DNA from: Acidobacteriaceae bacterium
GTDB taxonomy: Bacteria > Acidobacteriota > Terriglobia > Bryobacterales > Bryobacteraceae
Length of the DNA stretch: 60,247 nt
Direction: 5' to 3'
NCBI GenBank assembly: GCA_903970405.1
Contig: CAJCIT010000027.1
Location: 1-60,247, forward strand
In this document: piece after piece, positions 8,093-17,864 of the stretch
Layout of the letters: each line of letters starts with the position of its first letter
Numbering within the stretch: position 1 is the first letter of the stretch
Position numbers and translations under genes: made by a program
Notes under the pieces: generated by a model
Databases searched by the model: none
What the model was told of the DNA's origin: nothing
What the model saw: the letters and a program-made list of their open reading frames with translations, nothing else

Positions 8093-10180
8093 ATGCCCAC
8101 CAACGCCCTGATTCAAGAGAAGAGCCCCTACCTGCTGCAACATGCCCACAATCCCGTGAACTGGATGCCATGGGGAGAGGACGCGTTCCGGCGGGCGCGC
8201 GAAGAGCAGAAGCCGATCTTTTTGTCGGTGGGCTATTCCACCTGCCACTGGTGCCATGTGATGGAGCGCGAATCCTTTGAAAACGAAGGGGTGGCGGAGC
8301 TTCTGAACCGCGATTTCGTCCCGATCAAGGTGGACCGCGAGGAGCGGCCGGATGTCGATCGCGTCTATATGTCCTTCGTGCAGGCGTTTTCTGGCGGCGG
8401 CGGCTGGCCGATGTCGGTATGGCTGACGCCGGACCTGAAGCCGTTCTTTGGCGGAACCTATTTTCCGCCGGATTCGCGCTATGGACGCCCCGGATTCAGC
8501 GCACTGCTCCGCCAATTGGCTGATGCCTGGCGGACCAGACGCGACGACGTTGAAAGATCGAGCGCCGAGATTTTGGACCGGTTAAAGAGCCACAACCAGG
8601 GCGAAGCGGGGTCTCAAGAGGCCGGCGGCGTCGGCCGCGGGGTCATCGACCTGTGCTTCGAACAACTGCGGCGGTCTTTCGATTCGCGATGGGGAGGGTT
8701 TGGCGGAGCGCCGAAGTTTCCGCGGCCGGTATCGCTTCGATTCCTGCTCGGCTATCATGCGTTGGCGGGCAGCTCCGAGGCGCTGGATATGACCGCCGAA
8801 ACGCTGCGGGCGATGGCGGCCGGCGGTATGCATGACCAGCTTGGCGGGGGCTTTCACCGTTATTCCGTGGATGCGCGCTGGTTTGTGCCTCACTTCGAGA
8901 AGATGCTGTATGACCAGGGGCAACTGGCTGCCGCGTACCTGGAGGCGTATCAGGTAACGCGCGAGCCCCTTTTCGCAAGGATCTCGCGGGATATTTTCGA
9001 ATACGTTCTGCGCGACATGACCAGCCCCGAGGGCGGCTTCTACTCGGCCGAGGATGCCGACAGCCTGGACCCCGGCCCGGAGCGCCTTGAACATAAGGCC
9101 GAGGGCGCGTTCTATGTGTGGCGCGCGGTTGAGATCGAGCGGTTGCTGGGGCGTGAACGGGCCGCGCTCTTCGCTCACCGCTTCGGCGTGCGGGTGGAGG
9201 GGAATGTCGACGAAGATCCTCACGAAGAGTTCCGGGGCAAGAACATTTTGTTCGAAGCCTTCACGGTGGAAGGCGCCGCTCGGGAGTACCGGCTTGACCC
9301 TGCGCGGGTCGAAGAAATGCTGGACGGCGCGAAGAAGATTCTGTTCGACGCGCGCGAAAGGCGGCCCCGCCCGCTGCGGGACGACAAGATTCTGACGGCG
9401 TGGAATGCCCTGATGATTTCGGCCTTCGCGCGAGGCTACGCTGTGCTCGGCGACTCAGAGTATCTTCAGGCGGCGCGCGCGGCCTTGCATTGCATCCGGA
9501 CTCGCCTGGTGACGGGCGAGGGGCAACTGCTGCGCCGGCTGCGCGAGGGCGAAGCGGCGATCCCTGGTTTCCTGGATGACTACGGACTGTTGCTCAATGC
9601 GGTGCTGGATCTCTTCGAGGTGGAACCGGAAGCGCAGTACCTGGAGTTTGCGTGGACTTTGGCGAACGCGGGGCTGGGGCAGTTCGAAGACAGCGCGGAA
9701 GGCGGCTTCTTTAGTACGCGCGGCAATGACCCGAACATTCTGCTGAGGATCAAGGAAGAGTATGACGGAGCTGAACCGTCAGGGAATTCAGCGGCGATCG
9801 ACGGCTTGCTGCGGCTGACGCAGGTTACCGGTGACCCGTCGTATGCCGGCCGGGCGATGAAGGGTCTGGCATACCTGGCGCCGAAGGTTAGCCGTCAGCC
9901 CACGGTTGCGCCCTATCTGCTGCTGGCGGCAGCACGGCTCAACCAGGTGCCCGAGCATGTCATTCTGCGATACGAAAAGCGCTCGCCTGAGATCGACGCC
10001 CTGATCCAAAAGCAGCGCGATCTGTTTCGGCCGTTCACGCCGGTGCTGGCTCTGACGGATGAGCAGGCGGCGGCGCTTACGCTTCACGCTCCGTTTCTTT
10101 CCAGCTTGCCGCGCCAGGGTGCGCTGACGCTCTACCGGTGCGCCGATTTCGCGTGCCGGTTGCCGGAGGTTTTGGCGTAG
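8093..10180 (+). CDS. yyaL: DUF255 thioredoxin-fold protein (YyaL/spermatogenesis-associated 20 family)
   Basis: A 695-residue member of the widespread DUF255 family. The N-terminal thioredoxin-like domain (about 1-160) carries the family's C51-H-W-C54 active-site-like motif ([13 protein letters not shown]), the [13 protein letters not shown] segment and GGTYFPP. The rest is an alpha/alpha-barrel resembling six-hairpin glycosidases or N-acylglucosamine epimerases. The biochemical role of the family is not settled; a redox or sugar-related job is inference. No signal peptide is seen. The start ATG 8093 gives the canonical N terminus ([14 protein letters not shown]). Expression may depend on the 44-bp tandem repeats just upstream. 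Confidence 0.9.
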   Translation: MPTNALIQEKSPYLLQHAHNPVNWMPWGEDAFRRAREEQKPIFLSVGYSTCHWCHVMERESFENEGVAELLNRDFVPIKVDREERPDVDRVYMSFVQAFSGGGGWPMSVWLTPDLKPFFGGTYFPPDSRYGRPGFSALLRQLADAWRTRRDDVERSSAEILDRLKSHNQGEAGSQEAGGVGRGVIDLCFEQLRRSFDSRWGGFGGAPKFPRPVSLRFLLGYHALAGSSEALDMTAETLRAMAAGGMHDQLGGGFHRYSVDARWFVPHFEKMLYDQGQLAAAYLEAYQVTREPLFARISRDIFEYVLRDMTSPEGGFYSAEDADSLDPGPERLEHKAEGAFYVWRAVEIERLLGRERAALFAHRFGVRVEGNVDEDPHEEFRGKNILFEAFTVEGAAREYRLDPARVEEMLDGAKKILFDARERRPRPLRDDKILTAWNALMISAFARGYAVLGDSEYLQAARAALHCIRTRLVTGEGQLLRRLREGEAAIPGFLDDYGLLLNAVLDLFEVEPEAQYLEFAWTLANAGLGQFEDSAEGGFFSTRGNDPNILLRIKEEYDGAEPSGNSAAIDGLLRLTQVTGDPSYAGRAMKGLAYLAPKVSRQPTVAPYLLLAAARLNQVPEHVILRYEKRSPEIDALIQKQRDLFRPFTPVLALTDEQAAALTLHAPFLSSLPRQGALTLYRCADFACRLPEVLA

Positions 10181-10189
10181 GCCAAGAAA

Positions 10190-10221
10190 AACGCTCAAGT
10201 CATTTTTCAGACTTGAGCGTT
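10190..10221 (-). terminator. Perfect 12-bp hairpin between convergent genes, terminator
   Basis: AACGCTCAAGTC (10190-10201) and GACTTGAGCGTT (10210-10221) are exact inverted copies around an 8-base loop. On the minus strand the stem is followed by TTTCTTGG, and the stem's last TT lengthens the U tract, so it suits the subtilase gene ending at 10296. In the plus direction only GCTTCTGC follows, a weaker tract for the DUF255 gene ending at 10180. It is probably used by both. Confidence 0.8.
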
Positions 10222-10295
10222 GCTTCTGCTAAACCCGCTTTGCTGTGTCACCCACACAGCGTCGGGACGGGCGGCCGGTCAGGGTTATGTTGCCA

Positions 10296-12095
10296 TCACT
10301 TCTTGACCGATGAGACGACGTTGCTATCGTTCTGGGCGGCGCTGGTGGACCACACGCTGCTGGTGGACCAGACGCTGCTAGTAGACCAGACAGAACTGGT
10401 AGACCAGACGCTGCTGGTGGACCAGACAGAACTGGTGGACCACACGCTGCTGGTGGACCAGACGGAACTAGTGGACCAGACGCTGCTGGTGGACCAGACG
10501 GAACTGGAGGACGAGATGGAAGCCACGATACTGTTCGACGCGCCCTGCGGTCCCACCGCGCCACTGGCGCCAAGTGAGAGTGCCGGTCCGTAGGTGGCGA
10601 GCGCATTGGTGGCCGACGGGGCGGCGCCAAGAGAAGAAGAGGAACCGAACTCGACCAGAACCTCTCCGGCGGCCGCGTTGAAGAGCGCAGTGGGTGAGAG
10701 CGCGCTGCCGCTGGGCGTCCAGGTGCTGCCGATAGCCGCTTCGATATCGAGGTAGCCGGCGCCGACGGTAAACACGTCGTAGCAACTGGTAAAGCTTTGG
10801 AGGGTGGTTGGATCGTAAGCCACGCTCGATGACGGGAAGTTCTTATTCGCGGTGTACATCAAGCGCGCTTTGACCTGATCTGGCGTGAGCCCAGGGTGAG
10901 CTTGCAGCAGGGCTGCCACGCCGCCGCTCACGGAAGCGGCGGCCATGCTGGTTCCGCTCAGCGTGAAGTATTCGGTGGAGTTCGCCATGCTGGCCGTGCC
11001 GTTATAGTAGCTGACGGGCACTCCATTCAGGGGGAACTCACTGACTAAGGTTGCGGAGGTGGATGCCAACAGCGAAACAACGTTGTTGCCGGGAGCAACG
11101 AGGTCCGGCTTCACGATGTTGTCGTATAAGCTGGGTCCTTTTGAGCTGTAGCTGCCGATGAGATCGTCCGTGATGGAATCGGTGCCCATGGTCTTCATGG
11201 CGCCGACGGTGATGACATAAGGATCGTTGCCCGGGGCGTTGATTGTGCCATAGCCATTCTCGCCCGCTGTGTTATCGCGGCCGTCATTGCCGGCGGCGAC
11301 CACCACCACAATACCGGCCTGCCAGGCTTGTTCAACCGCTTGGCAAAGCGGATCTTCCAGATAGCTCTCCGATATCGGGCGGCCGAGCGAGAGATTGATG
11401 ACTCCAATATTGTCTTTCGCCTTATTCTGAATGGCATACTGAATCGCCGAGATCACCAGACTGTCAGCGCTTACGCCATAGCTGTCGACCACCCTCAGAT
11501 TCACCAGACTGGCGCCGGGCGCCATACCCTGTAGATTCCGGGTGCAATTCGGGCACTGCGAGGAAGCGCCGTTGCCGGCGATGATGCCGGCCACGTGAGT
11601 GCCGTGGCCATAGGCGTCCGAGCCGTTACCGCCTAGGAAATCGTAAGTATCGATGACAATCGACTTTCCGTTTGCCACCAAGTCAGGATTGGAGCTAATG
11701 CCGCTGTCAATCACGGCGACGGTAACACCAGTTCCGTTATAGCCGGCCTGCTGGGCAATCGCGGCATTGGTGGCGGCGTTGGTGTAATCGTCCGTAGGTT
11801 GGATTACATGATCCACCGAAACATGTTTAATATCCGGGTTATTCGAAAGAGCGAGAAACGCGGAAGCGGGCATCGTGTAGGCGAGCCCATTCACCAGGGT
11901 GACGTCGCGGTTATGAACGCCGCCGAGGCTTTTCAATAGCTTGCGATGTGCCGAGGTAGGCGTCTCGTTGAACTGAACGATAACGGCAACCTTGGAGGAA
12001 GGATCTACCTGCTGCAGATCCGAAGAGAGATTCGCATACCGGACCTGGGCCCCCAGGAGACCGGTAAAGAGAAGTGCAATGAGAACGGTACGCAT
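10296..12095 (-). CDS. Secreted subtilisin-like serine protease (S8) with hexapeptide-repeat tail
   Basis: A 599-residue exported protease. The start ATG 12095 gives a clean signal peptide (RTVLIALLFTGLLGAQ), with AGGAG about 14 bases upstream; longer starts only add non-signal residues. An I9-type propeptide lies at about 36-98. The triad is D130 (AVIDSGIS), H164 (YGHGTHVAG) and S383 (LSGTSMAAAS), with oxyanion N270 (AAGNDGRD). The C-terminal tail after about residue 525 is low-complexity and holds nine SVWSTS units, then a short end AAQNDSNVVSSVKK. The tail may be a surface anchor or an assembly element; this is inference. The gene is monocistronic and ends in a hairpin terminator. Confidence 0.93.
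   Translation of the reverse strand: MRTVLIALLFTGLLGAQVRYANLSSDLQQVDPSSKVAVIVQFNETPTSAHRKLLKSLGGVHNRDVTLVNGLAYTMPASAFLALSNNPDIKHVSVDHVIQPTDDYTNAATNAAIAQQAGYNGTGVTVAVIDSGISSNPDLVANGKSIVIDTYDFLGGNGSDAYGHGTHVAGIIAGNGASSQCPNCTRNLQGMAPGASLVNLRVVDSYGVSADSLVISAIQYAIQNKAKDNIGVINLSLGRPISESYLEDPLCQAVEQAWQAGIVVVVAAGNDGRDNTAGENGYGTINAPGNDPYVITVGAMKTMGTDSITDDLIGSYSSKGPSLYDNIVKPDLVAPGNNVVSLLASTSATLVSEFPLNGVPVSYYNGTASMANSTEYFTLSGTSMAAASVSGGVAALLQAHPGLTPDQVKARLMYTANKNFPSSSVAYDPTTLQSFTSCYDVFTVGAGYLDIEAAIGSTWTPSGSALSPTALFNAAAGEVLVEFGSSSSLGAAPSATNALATYGPALSLGASGAVGPQGASNSIVASISSSSSVWSTSSVWSTSSVWSTSSVWSTSSVWSTSSVWSTSSVWSTSSVWSTSSVWSTSAAQNDSNVVSSVKK
10342..10506. repeat. Nine 18-bp units encoding SVWSTS in the subtilase tail
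   Basis: Nine units of 18 bases, visible on the plus strand as repeated GTGGACCA(G/C)AC, encode SVWSTS. Two spacer forms (GCTGCTG and GAACTG) appear in several units, so part of the array seems to have grown as 36-base pairs. Unit number probably varies between strains through slippage. Confidence 0.95.
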
Positions 12096-12293
12096 ATAGT
12101 TTGTAGTGACTCCTGATTTGCGACTGCGAACTTGGTGACAGTGTGAGAACGCCATTCGCATGTTTCTCTCATCGCCGGGTTGGGAAGAAATTGAACCCCG
12201 CCAAATCCTTATACGGTTGGGTCTAAGGTCCAAACCGCGCCATGGTCGCTCGCTGAGGACGTGAAGGATCCTGGCGACAAACGGACGCACCTA

Positions 12294-12390
12294 CGCCGAC
12301 TGAGCCGCGACCATAAGGGAGCGACCCCGGTTGGGTATGACGGGACAAATAACCGGTCGCTCCCTGACGGTCGCGGCTCGGAAGGCGTGG
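12294..12390. repeat. Family A palindromic repeat, full copy
   Basis: Left arm CTGAGCCGCGACCATAAGGG and right arm ...TCCCTGACGGTCGCGGCTCG form an inverted pair around a 30-base spacer. One arm has drifted (CATAAG for CGTCAG). It lies in the divergent gap between the subtilase and the propeller kinase. Apart from this copy and a promoter candidate, the 437-base gap 12096-12532 shows nothing else. Confidence 0.8.
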
Positions 12391-12471
12391 GCCGTGCGGC
12401 GGAGACGTTCCCCTGACAGATTTCGCGATCTCCGGACGATAAGTCCCTCATAAGTACTGAATCGAGTCGAC

Positions 12472-12501
12472 TTGACACGCGAGGCAGTTACTTAGTGCTA
12501 T
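12472..12501 (+). promoter_or_regulatory. Candidate housekeeping promoter of the propeller kinase
   Basis: A perfect -35 hexamer TTGACA at 12472-12477 is followed after 18 bases by TGCTAT at 12496-12501, a weak -10 box. The position, about 30 bases before the ATG at 12533, suits a start site with a very short leader. The purine-rich AGGGGGCGG just before the ATG would serve as ribosome-binding site. Confidence 0.45.
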
Positions 12502-12532
12502 ATCGAGCGAGAGCTACAGGGGGCGGTACTAA

Positions 12533-15500
12533 ATGAATTGGGAACAGAAGATCTGGCAGGCCTACCGCTCCATACTCCGGGCCGGCGTAGGGAGCTTGAT
12601 CCTTAGTCTTGCCACGCCAGGCTTCGCCGCGCTCGATCCGTCGCGCGCTTTGACGCAATACACGCAGGATCTATGGACGATGGCGCGCGGCCTGCCGAAC
12701 AACTCCATTCTTGCTATTGCGCAGACGCCCGACGGCTATCTATGGCTGGGCACGGAAGAAGGACTGGTGCGGTTTGACGGGGTGCGCTCCGCGGTCTTCG
12801 ACAAGCAGCTTAAGGGCAACCACGTGTCCGCGCTGTTGACGGGCCGGAACGGCTCTTTGTGGATTGGCACGCAGGGCGGCGGGCTGACGCAATTGAGCGG
12901 CGGCGCCTTCAAGACCTTCACAAAACGCGACGGCCTGACCAGCGATTCAGTCCTCTCGCTCTATGAGGATGCGTCGGGCGTGTTGTGGGCAGGCACCGAT
13001 GGCGGCGGCCTGAACCGTTTTGACGGTCGGACCTTTACTTCGCTGACCACGCGCAATGGCCTGCCGAATGACTCGGTGTTTGCCATTGCCGGGAGCGCGG
13101 ACGGGAGCTTGTGGGCGGGCACGCACGGCGGACTCGCGCTGGTTAAGAATGGCGCGATTACGTCCTATACGGACCGCGACGGGCTCTCCGATAACTATAT
13201 CCGGTCACTGGCGGTGGGAAACCATCATGACTTGTGGATTGGAACCAACAGCGGCGGTTTAAACCGTTTCGAGAACGGACGGTTTACGCATTTTCCGGAG
13301 CAAGGCGGGAATCCGTCGGGATCGGTTTGGTCGCTGTACCGGGACTCGGCGGGGAGTTTGTGGGCAGGGTCGCTGAAAGGGGGACTGAGCAGGTTCTCCG
13401 GGAGCACGTTCGCGAGTTACCCGGTGAAAGAGGGACTGCCGTCGAACCGGGTGTTCGCAATTTTCGAAGATCGCGAAGGGTCGCTGTGGCTGGGAACAGG
13501 CGGCAGCGGACTGGTGCAAATGCGAAATGGATCGTTTGCCGGCCTGTCGACCAAGGAGGGCTTGTCGAACGATGTGACGCTGCCGGTGATGGAGGACCGC
13601 GAGGGGGCGCTGTGGATAGGAACGAACGGAGGCGGCGTCAACCGCGTGAAAGACGGCCGCATCACGGCGTTCACCACGGCGCAAGGCCTTTCCGACAACC
13701 TTGTCTTTTCGATCGCCGAAGATGGGGCCGGGACGCTGTGGGTTTCCACGCAAAAGGGCCTCGATCGTTTCAAACAGGGGCGGTTTGTTCCTTATCGGGG
13801 GGGCGGGCTTCCGCAGGGCGTGATCTTCTGCCTCTACCGCGACCGGCGCGGGAGCTTGTGGGCGGGAAGCCGCGGCGGATTGAGCCGCTTCAACGGCGAC
13901 CGCTTCGAGACTTACACCACGGAAAACGGGTTGTCGAGCAACTTTGTCGTTTCACTCTATGAAGATCCACGCCACGTAATGTGGATCGGCACCCGCGGCG
14001 GCCTTAACAAATTGGAGGCCGGAAAGTTCTCCAGTTACACGACGAAGGATGGCTTATCGAGCGATGCCCTATGGTCCCTCGCCGGCGACCAGGACGGCAC
14101 GCTCTGGATCGGTACCAGCGGCGGAGGCTTAAACCGGCTCCGAAACGGGAGGTTCACCGCCTACACCACGGCCGACGGGTTGCTGGACGACGAGATATAC
14201 CAGATTTTGGACGACCAGCATGGCTTCCTTTGGATGAGCTCGAACAAGGGCGTCTTCCGTGTGGACAAAACCGACTTGGCGGGCGAGCGCCCGGTGGGTG
14301 GGCTCCACATCAGATCGTTCGGAACCGCGGACGGATTCCGCAACCAGGAGTGCAACGGCGGATTCCAGCCGGCCGGCTGGCGCAGGCATGACGGACGCCT
14401 GGTGTTCCCCACCATGAAGGGCGTCGCGGTCGCGGACCCTTTGCGTCTGGAACTGAATCGGATCCCGCCGCCGGTTGCGATTGAAGGCGTGTTGGCGGAC
14501 GGCGTCTCTTTCGACGCACGAAGACCGATCTCCGTGCAGCCGGGCCGCGGCCAGTTGCAATTCAACTTCACCGCGTTGAGTCTGGTGCAGGCGGAGAAGA
14601 CCAGGTTCAAGTACCGGTTGGAAGGGTTTGAGCGGGAGTGGACGTCGGCCGGAGAGCGGCGCGTGGCGTATTACACGAATATTCCGCCAGGACCGTACCG
14701 CTTTCGAGTGATGGCGGCGAATGCCGACGGGGTGTGGAATGAAACAGGCTCGTCGGTTGAGGTCGACCTCCGGCCGCATTATTATCAGACCGCTTGGTTC
14801 GTGTCGCTTTGCGTGGCTCTGGCGCTAGGCGTCGCAGTGGGCCTGTATCGTTTGCGGATCAGGCAGTTGCATGAGCGCGAAAGGCGCTTGGTGAGGGTAG
14901 TGGATGAGCGCACCCACGCCTTGCAGGAACAGGTGGAGGCGAAAGAGAAGGCACATGCCGAACTCGCGGACGCCCAGCAGCGGCTCATGGAGCTTTCCCG
15001 GCAGTCGGGAATGGCGGAAGTGGCGACAGGCGTATTGCACAACGTGGGGAACGTGCTGAACAGCGTCAATGTCGGCGCGTCCGTGATCGGCGGGAAGCTG
15101 CGCGAATCGCGGCTTGACCACCTCCAGTCCGCGGTAAAGCTGCTTGACGATCATTCCGCTCACCTGACGCAGTTTGTGGCCGAGGATCCGAAAGGGCAGC
15201 GCCTGATTCCCTATTTGAGAAATCTCGCGGCGCATTTGCTATCGGAGAGGGAGTGGGTGCTGGGGGAATTGGAGGACCTGTCGTCGCATATCGATCACAT
15301 CAAGGAGATCGTCTCCACGCAGCAGGACTATGCCAAGGTCTCCACGCTGGTGGACCTTGTGTCGCTACCGAAGCTGGTCGACGATGCGGTACGGATGGTG
15401 CAGCCAAGCGCGCAGCGCGATGACGTAACGATTCTGCGGGACGTTCAGCCGGTACCTGATGTGCTGGCCGCGAAGCATAAGATCTTGGAGATCCTGGTGA

Positions 15501-15865
15501 ATCTGCTGCAGAACGCGGTGCACGCGATTCTTGAGCAGAACGGTCCGGTCCGGGTCATTTCCATTCGGGTGCGGAGGCATGGGGATTCGGTCCGGGTGGA
15601 AGTGCGTGATACCGGGATCGGGCTAGCTCGGGAGAATCTTACCCGAGTCTTTGGCCACGGGTTCACGACCAAGTCAAAAGGGCATGGGTTTGGCCTGCAT
15701 TCCGGCGCCATCGCGGCCAAGCAGATGAACGCCGCCCTTTGGGCCGAAAGCGACGGGCCGGGGCTGGGCGCGACATTTGTTCTGGAACTGCCGTTGCCCC
15801 AAGCGGCGGAGTCAGCGCCGGTGGCGGCCGGGGTTGACGAGAGTGGCGTGAAGGCGGGGGGTTAG
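12533..15865 (+). CDS. Two-component-propeller sensor histidine kinase
   Basis: An 1110-residue membrane sensor. An N-terminal hydrophobic segment (about 17-33) is followed by many beta-propeller strands of the Reg_prop type (LWIGT..GGLNRF, YTTKDGLSSD), a Y_Y_Y domain (about 665-745, FKYRLEGFEREW...YTNIPPGPYRFRV), one membrane helix (about 755-775), a coiled-coil linker and a kinase core. The phosphoacceptor box is the unusual GVLHNVGNVLNSV, not the common SHELRTP. ATP-binding boxes NLLQNAVHAIL, DTGIGL and GHGFGLHSG are present. No receiver or output domain follows, and no regulator gene is adjacent, so the target is unknown. Related architectures often sense polysaccharide breakdown products, but here the ligand is inference only. 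Confidence 0.92.
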   Translation: MNWEQKIWQAYRSILRAGVGSLILSLATPGFAALDPSRALTQYTQDLWTMARGLPNNSILAIAQTPDGYLWLGTEEGLVRFDGVRSAVFDKQLKGNHVSALLTGRNGSLWIGTQGGGLTQLSGGAFKTFTKRDGLTSDSVLSLYEDASGVLWAGTDGGGLNRFDGRTFTSLTTRNGLPNDSVFAIAGSADGSLWAGTHGGLALVKNGAITSYTDRDGLSDNYIRSLAVGNHHDLWIGTNSGGLNRFENGRFTHFPEQGGNPSGSVWSLYRDSAGSLWAGSLKGGLSRFSGSTFASYPVKEGLPSNRVFAIFEDREGSLWLGTGGSGLVQMRNGSFAGLSTKEGLSNDVTLPVMEDREGALWIGTNGGGVNRVKDGRITAFTTAQGLSDNLVFSIAEDGAGTLWVSTQKGLDRFKQGRFVPYRGGGLPQGVIFCLYRDRRGSLWAGSRGGLSRFNGDRFETYTTENGLSSNFVVSLYEDPRHVMWIGTRGGLNKLEAGKFSSYTTKDGLSSDALWSLAGDQDGTLWIGTSGGGLNRLRNGRFTAYTTADGLLDDEIYQILDDQHGFLWMSSNKGVFRVDKTDLAGERPVGGLHIRSFGTADGFRNQECNGGFQPAGWRRHDGRLVFPTMKGVAVADPLRLELNRIPPPVAIEGVLADGVSFDARRPISVQPGRGQLQFNFTALSLVQAEKTRFKYRLEGFEREWTSAGERRVAYYTNIPPGPYRFRVMAANADGVWNETGSSVEVDLRPHYYQTAWFVSLCVALALGVAVGLYRLRIRQLHERERRLVRVVDERTHALQEQVEAKEKAHAELADAQQRLMELSRQSGMAEVATGVLHNVGNVLNSVNVGASVIGGKLRESRLDHLQSAVKLLDDHSAHLTQFVAEDPKGQRLIPYLRNLAAHLLSEREWVLGELEDLSSHIDHIKEIVSTQQDYAKVSTLVDLVSLPKLVDDAVRMVQPSAQRDDVTILRDVQPVPDVLAAKHKILEILVNLLQNAVHAILEQNGPVRVISIRVRRHGDSVRVEVRDTGIGLARENLTRVFGHGFTTKSKGHGFGLHSGAIAAKQMNAALWAESDGPGLGATFVLELPLPQAAESAPVAAGVDESGVKAGG

Positions 15866-15912
15866 TCGGGAACACGGTAGGGGGCCGGACGCACGCGTCT
15901 ATCGCCGGAAAA

Positions 15913-16224
15913 TCAACAGCACCCCGTTCCCGAGAGCGTGCCCGTCGCATCAATGACCGATTCCCGTTCAGGCCATTTTGTCGCGGCGATCCGCCGGCGG
16001 AGGTCGACGAGTAGCTTTTCCGAAATCTCGATGCGGAACGGCCGGATTGCTGTTTCTTCGGACGGTGCGCGCAGGTTCGCCCTATGCGGACCAATGGCGG
16101 ACGTGTCAGCAGGAATTGTTTCAGCGCCGCATAGGACCGGGAGCAGAGAAAGAGCGGGTGCTCCGTTCGCGACTATCGCGACTAGGACACCACGGACCAT
16201 GCGCGTAAACGAGATTGGTTGCAT
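15913..16224 (-). pseudogene. Epoxide hydrolase fragment (signal peptide and start of the N-terminal EHN domain only)
   Basis: From ATG 16224, preceded by an excellent AAGGAG at 6 bases, the frame encodes a signal peptide (VRGVLVAIVANGAPALS) and then IRPFRIEISEKLLVDL...ATKWPERES, which reads like the beginning of the EHN domain of epoxide hydrolases. After SVIDA the match stops and the frame ends with TLSGTGCC, only 103 residues long. The alpha/beta-hydrolase body with its catalytic residues is absent from both strands here, so the gene looks truncated at about 15950. The propeller kinase end lies 48 bases beyond. Confidence 0.6.
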
Positions 16225-16528
16225 TAGGGACTCCTTTGGCTCAATCAGGTGAGCATTCTGTCGCTCGTGAGAGTGCACACCTTACGCCATGAGCACTGCG
16301 GGAGCTCATCTGTGGCTATTCAATTGAAATTGGGCAGCTTCTTTATGTATCAATTGCTTTCGCATTGTCTGCTACCTCGTTACCTCGAAAAGTGGGATCG
16401 TCCGAAGCGGCGTGTATGCCGTTGCTGCAATCAGCGGCGGGCTCGGAGTGCTGTAAGGAAAGCCCTGTACCACGGAGCATTCGCACGAATAATAGTTGGA
16501 GGAGATCTTCGTCGCGCACAGCCCGGAC

Positions 16529-16813
16529 ATGCAACGCCGGCTCAACGAACCGCTCTCGATGATCGTGCCGCTCTACGAACAGACGAGGAGCTTCGCACCC
16601 GTGGCCGAGCATCTCAGCCTGAATCGGGCTGCCGTGCGGCGGCTGATGCGGGAAGCATCGACGGCGCTGCTAGCGAAGCGTGCGGTGAAGGCGCAAGCGG
16701 CGGGAGCTTACATGTTTGCTTTGGTCGACCGGAGCGATGCGAGTGGCACGGGGCTGAGCAAGCGGGAGCGCAAGAAAGACGGGACGCTGTACCATCGCGA
16801 TCCGGGGTGCTGA
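16529..16813 (+). CDS. Doubtful small protein with helix-turn-helix-like segment
   Basis: A 94-residue frame from ATG 16529 (an earlier TTG at 16496 is possible). Residues about 23-42 (FAPVAEHLSLNRAAVRRLM) resemble a helix-turn-helix in which a sequence after the loop would read DNA; the C terminus is basic (LSKRERKKDG). I do not recognise a family and see no ribosome-binding site. The surrounding 16279-16872 stretch has no other supportable gene, so this may be a relic or a chance frame between the epoxide-hydrolase fragment and the tRNA. Confidence 0.25.
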   Translation: MQRRLNEPLSMIVPLYEQTRSFAPVAEHLSLNRAAVRRLMREASTALLAKRAVKAQAAGAYMFALVDRSDASGTGLSKRERKKDGTLYHRDPGC

Positions 16814-16872
16814 GGGCGTTCCGGATCGATGTCAGAGACAAGCTCTAAACTATTGATTTAATGTGGTTTAGA

Positions 16873-16949
<77 letters not shown>

Positions 16950-17012
16950 CTTCAAGAGTACCAAACCCGCCAGCGGTTGCCGAGCCTCCGCAAATCATCG
17001 AAGCCGCATTCC

Positions 17013-17807
17013 TCATCGAATCAATGAAAAGCTTAGCGGACGCACGACAATGTTCGAAATGTTCGACACGATCTGCGCATCCGACAGTCCGGGCTGAGAA
17101 CTGAGGCGCTTCCATTCGGGGTCCACCACAAAATCGTGCCAGAGCTTTTCTCGCGCCGCCAGGTCGTCGAAGGAAAGCATGTACGTGAGACTGGGCTGCC
17201 TCGGCCCGATGATGGTTTCGCCAAAGAACACTGGCCGCAGGCCCACCCGCTGGAAAACGGCGATCTCGCCCGTATTGAACATCCTCAGCTTCTTCGCGAG
17301 CGAGGCCGGCGTCTGAGACTCGTAGGTGCGCATCTCAAAGATGCGGGCCGGACGATGGTCGTTCGGATCGGCCAGCGCCACATCCGGCATGCCGTCGAAC
17401 GTTCGCAACAGACTGCTTTCCAGGCGCACAAACGGGTAGCCCGTCTCCGTGTCCAGCGCGCCGAGTTCCTTCTGATAGGCCTCATCGGCCGCCAGCTTGG
17501 TCAGCACTTCCTGCATCACGGCAAGTGAGCCGTACTGCGTCATGCTAATCAGCAGCGGCGAGTCTGGCCCGATATAGCTGTTGAATGCGCCCACCAGTCT
17601 CCCGCCGGCCCTCCCCAAAGCGGGAAGGTATGAGGCGCGCAAAAAGTCAGAGAGCCTGCTGAACTGATCCTCAAAGCTGTTGTGAAGTTTGTAGGTCTTG
17701 ATTTCAAGGAACGTATTGGCACCCCCTGTCGCCGCCGCGCCTGAGGAACCCAGGCTCCCCGCCACCGCCGTTGCGGCCAATCCGGTCAACACATCGCGTC
17801 TGTTCAT
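17013..17807 (-). CDS. Tat-exported NIPSNAP-family protein
   Basis: A 264-residue protein with a twin-arginine signal (MNRRDVLTGLAATAVAG) and two NIPSNAP-type ferredoxin-like repeats, one starting FLEIKTYKLHN and one starting IFEMRTYESQTP. In Acidobacteria and Planctomycetes such proteins are exported; the function is unknown. The ATG at 17807 is chosen so that the twin arginines follow directly; a GTG two codons earlier is equally possible. It lies 57 bases downstream of uppS on the same strand but is not functionally related to it. Confidence 0.8.
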   Translation of the reverse strand: MNRRDVLTGLAATAVAGSLGSSGAAATGGANTFLEIKTYKLHNSFEDQFSRLSDFLRASYLPALGRAGGRLVGAFNSYIGPDSPLLISMTQYGSLAVMQEVLTKLAADEAYQKELGALDTETGYPFVRLESSLLRTFDGMPDVALADPNDHRPARIFEMRTYESQTPASLAKKLRMFNTGEIAVFQRVGLRPVFFGETIIGPRQPSLTYMLSFDDLAAREKLWHDFVVDPEWKRLSSQPGLSDAQIVSNISNIVVRPLSFSLIR

Positions 17808-17864
17808 CACCACGAGGTTACCAGTGCCCCGCTCACGCCGCCGTTTGCGAAAGTTAGCGAGGGC

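Noticed and set aside
12209..12478. 89-codon minus-strand frame containing EPRPSGSDR
   Set aside because: It is the translation of a family A repeat and has no other support.
13234..13962. 242-codon frame inside the propeller kinase
   Set aside because: It is an out-of-frame shadow of repeated propeller strands.
16249..16848. 199-codon plus-strand frame before the tRNA
   Set aside because: Composition is Arg/Cys/Ala-rich as in GC-driven chance frames; no motif or ribosome-binding site.
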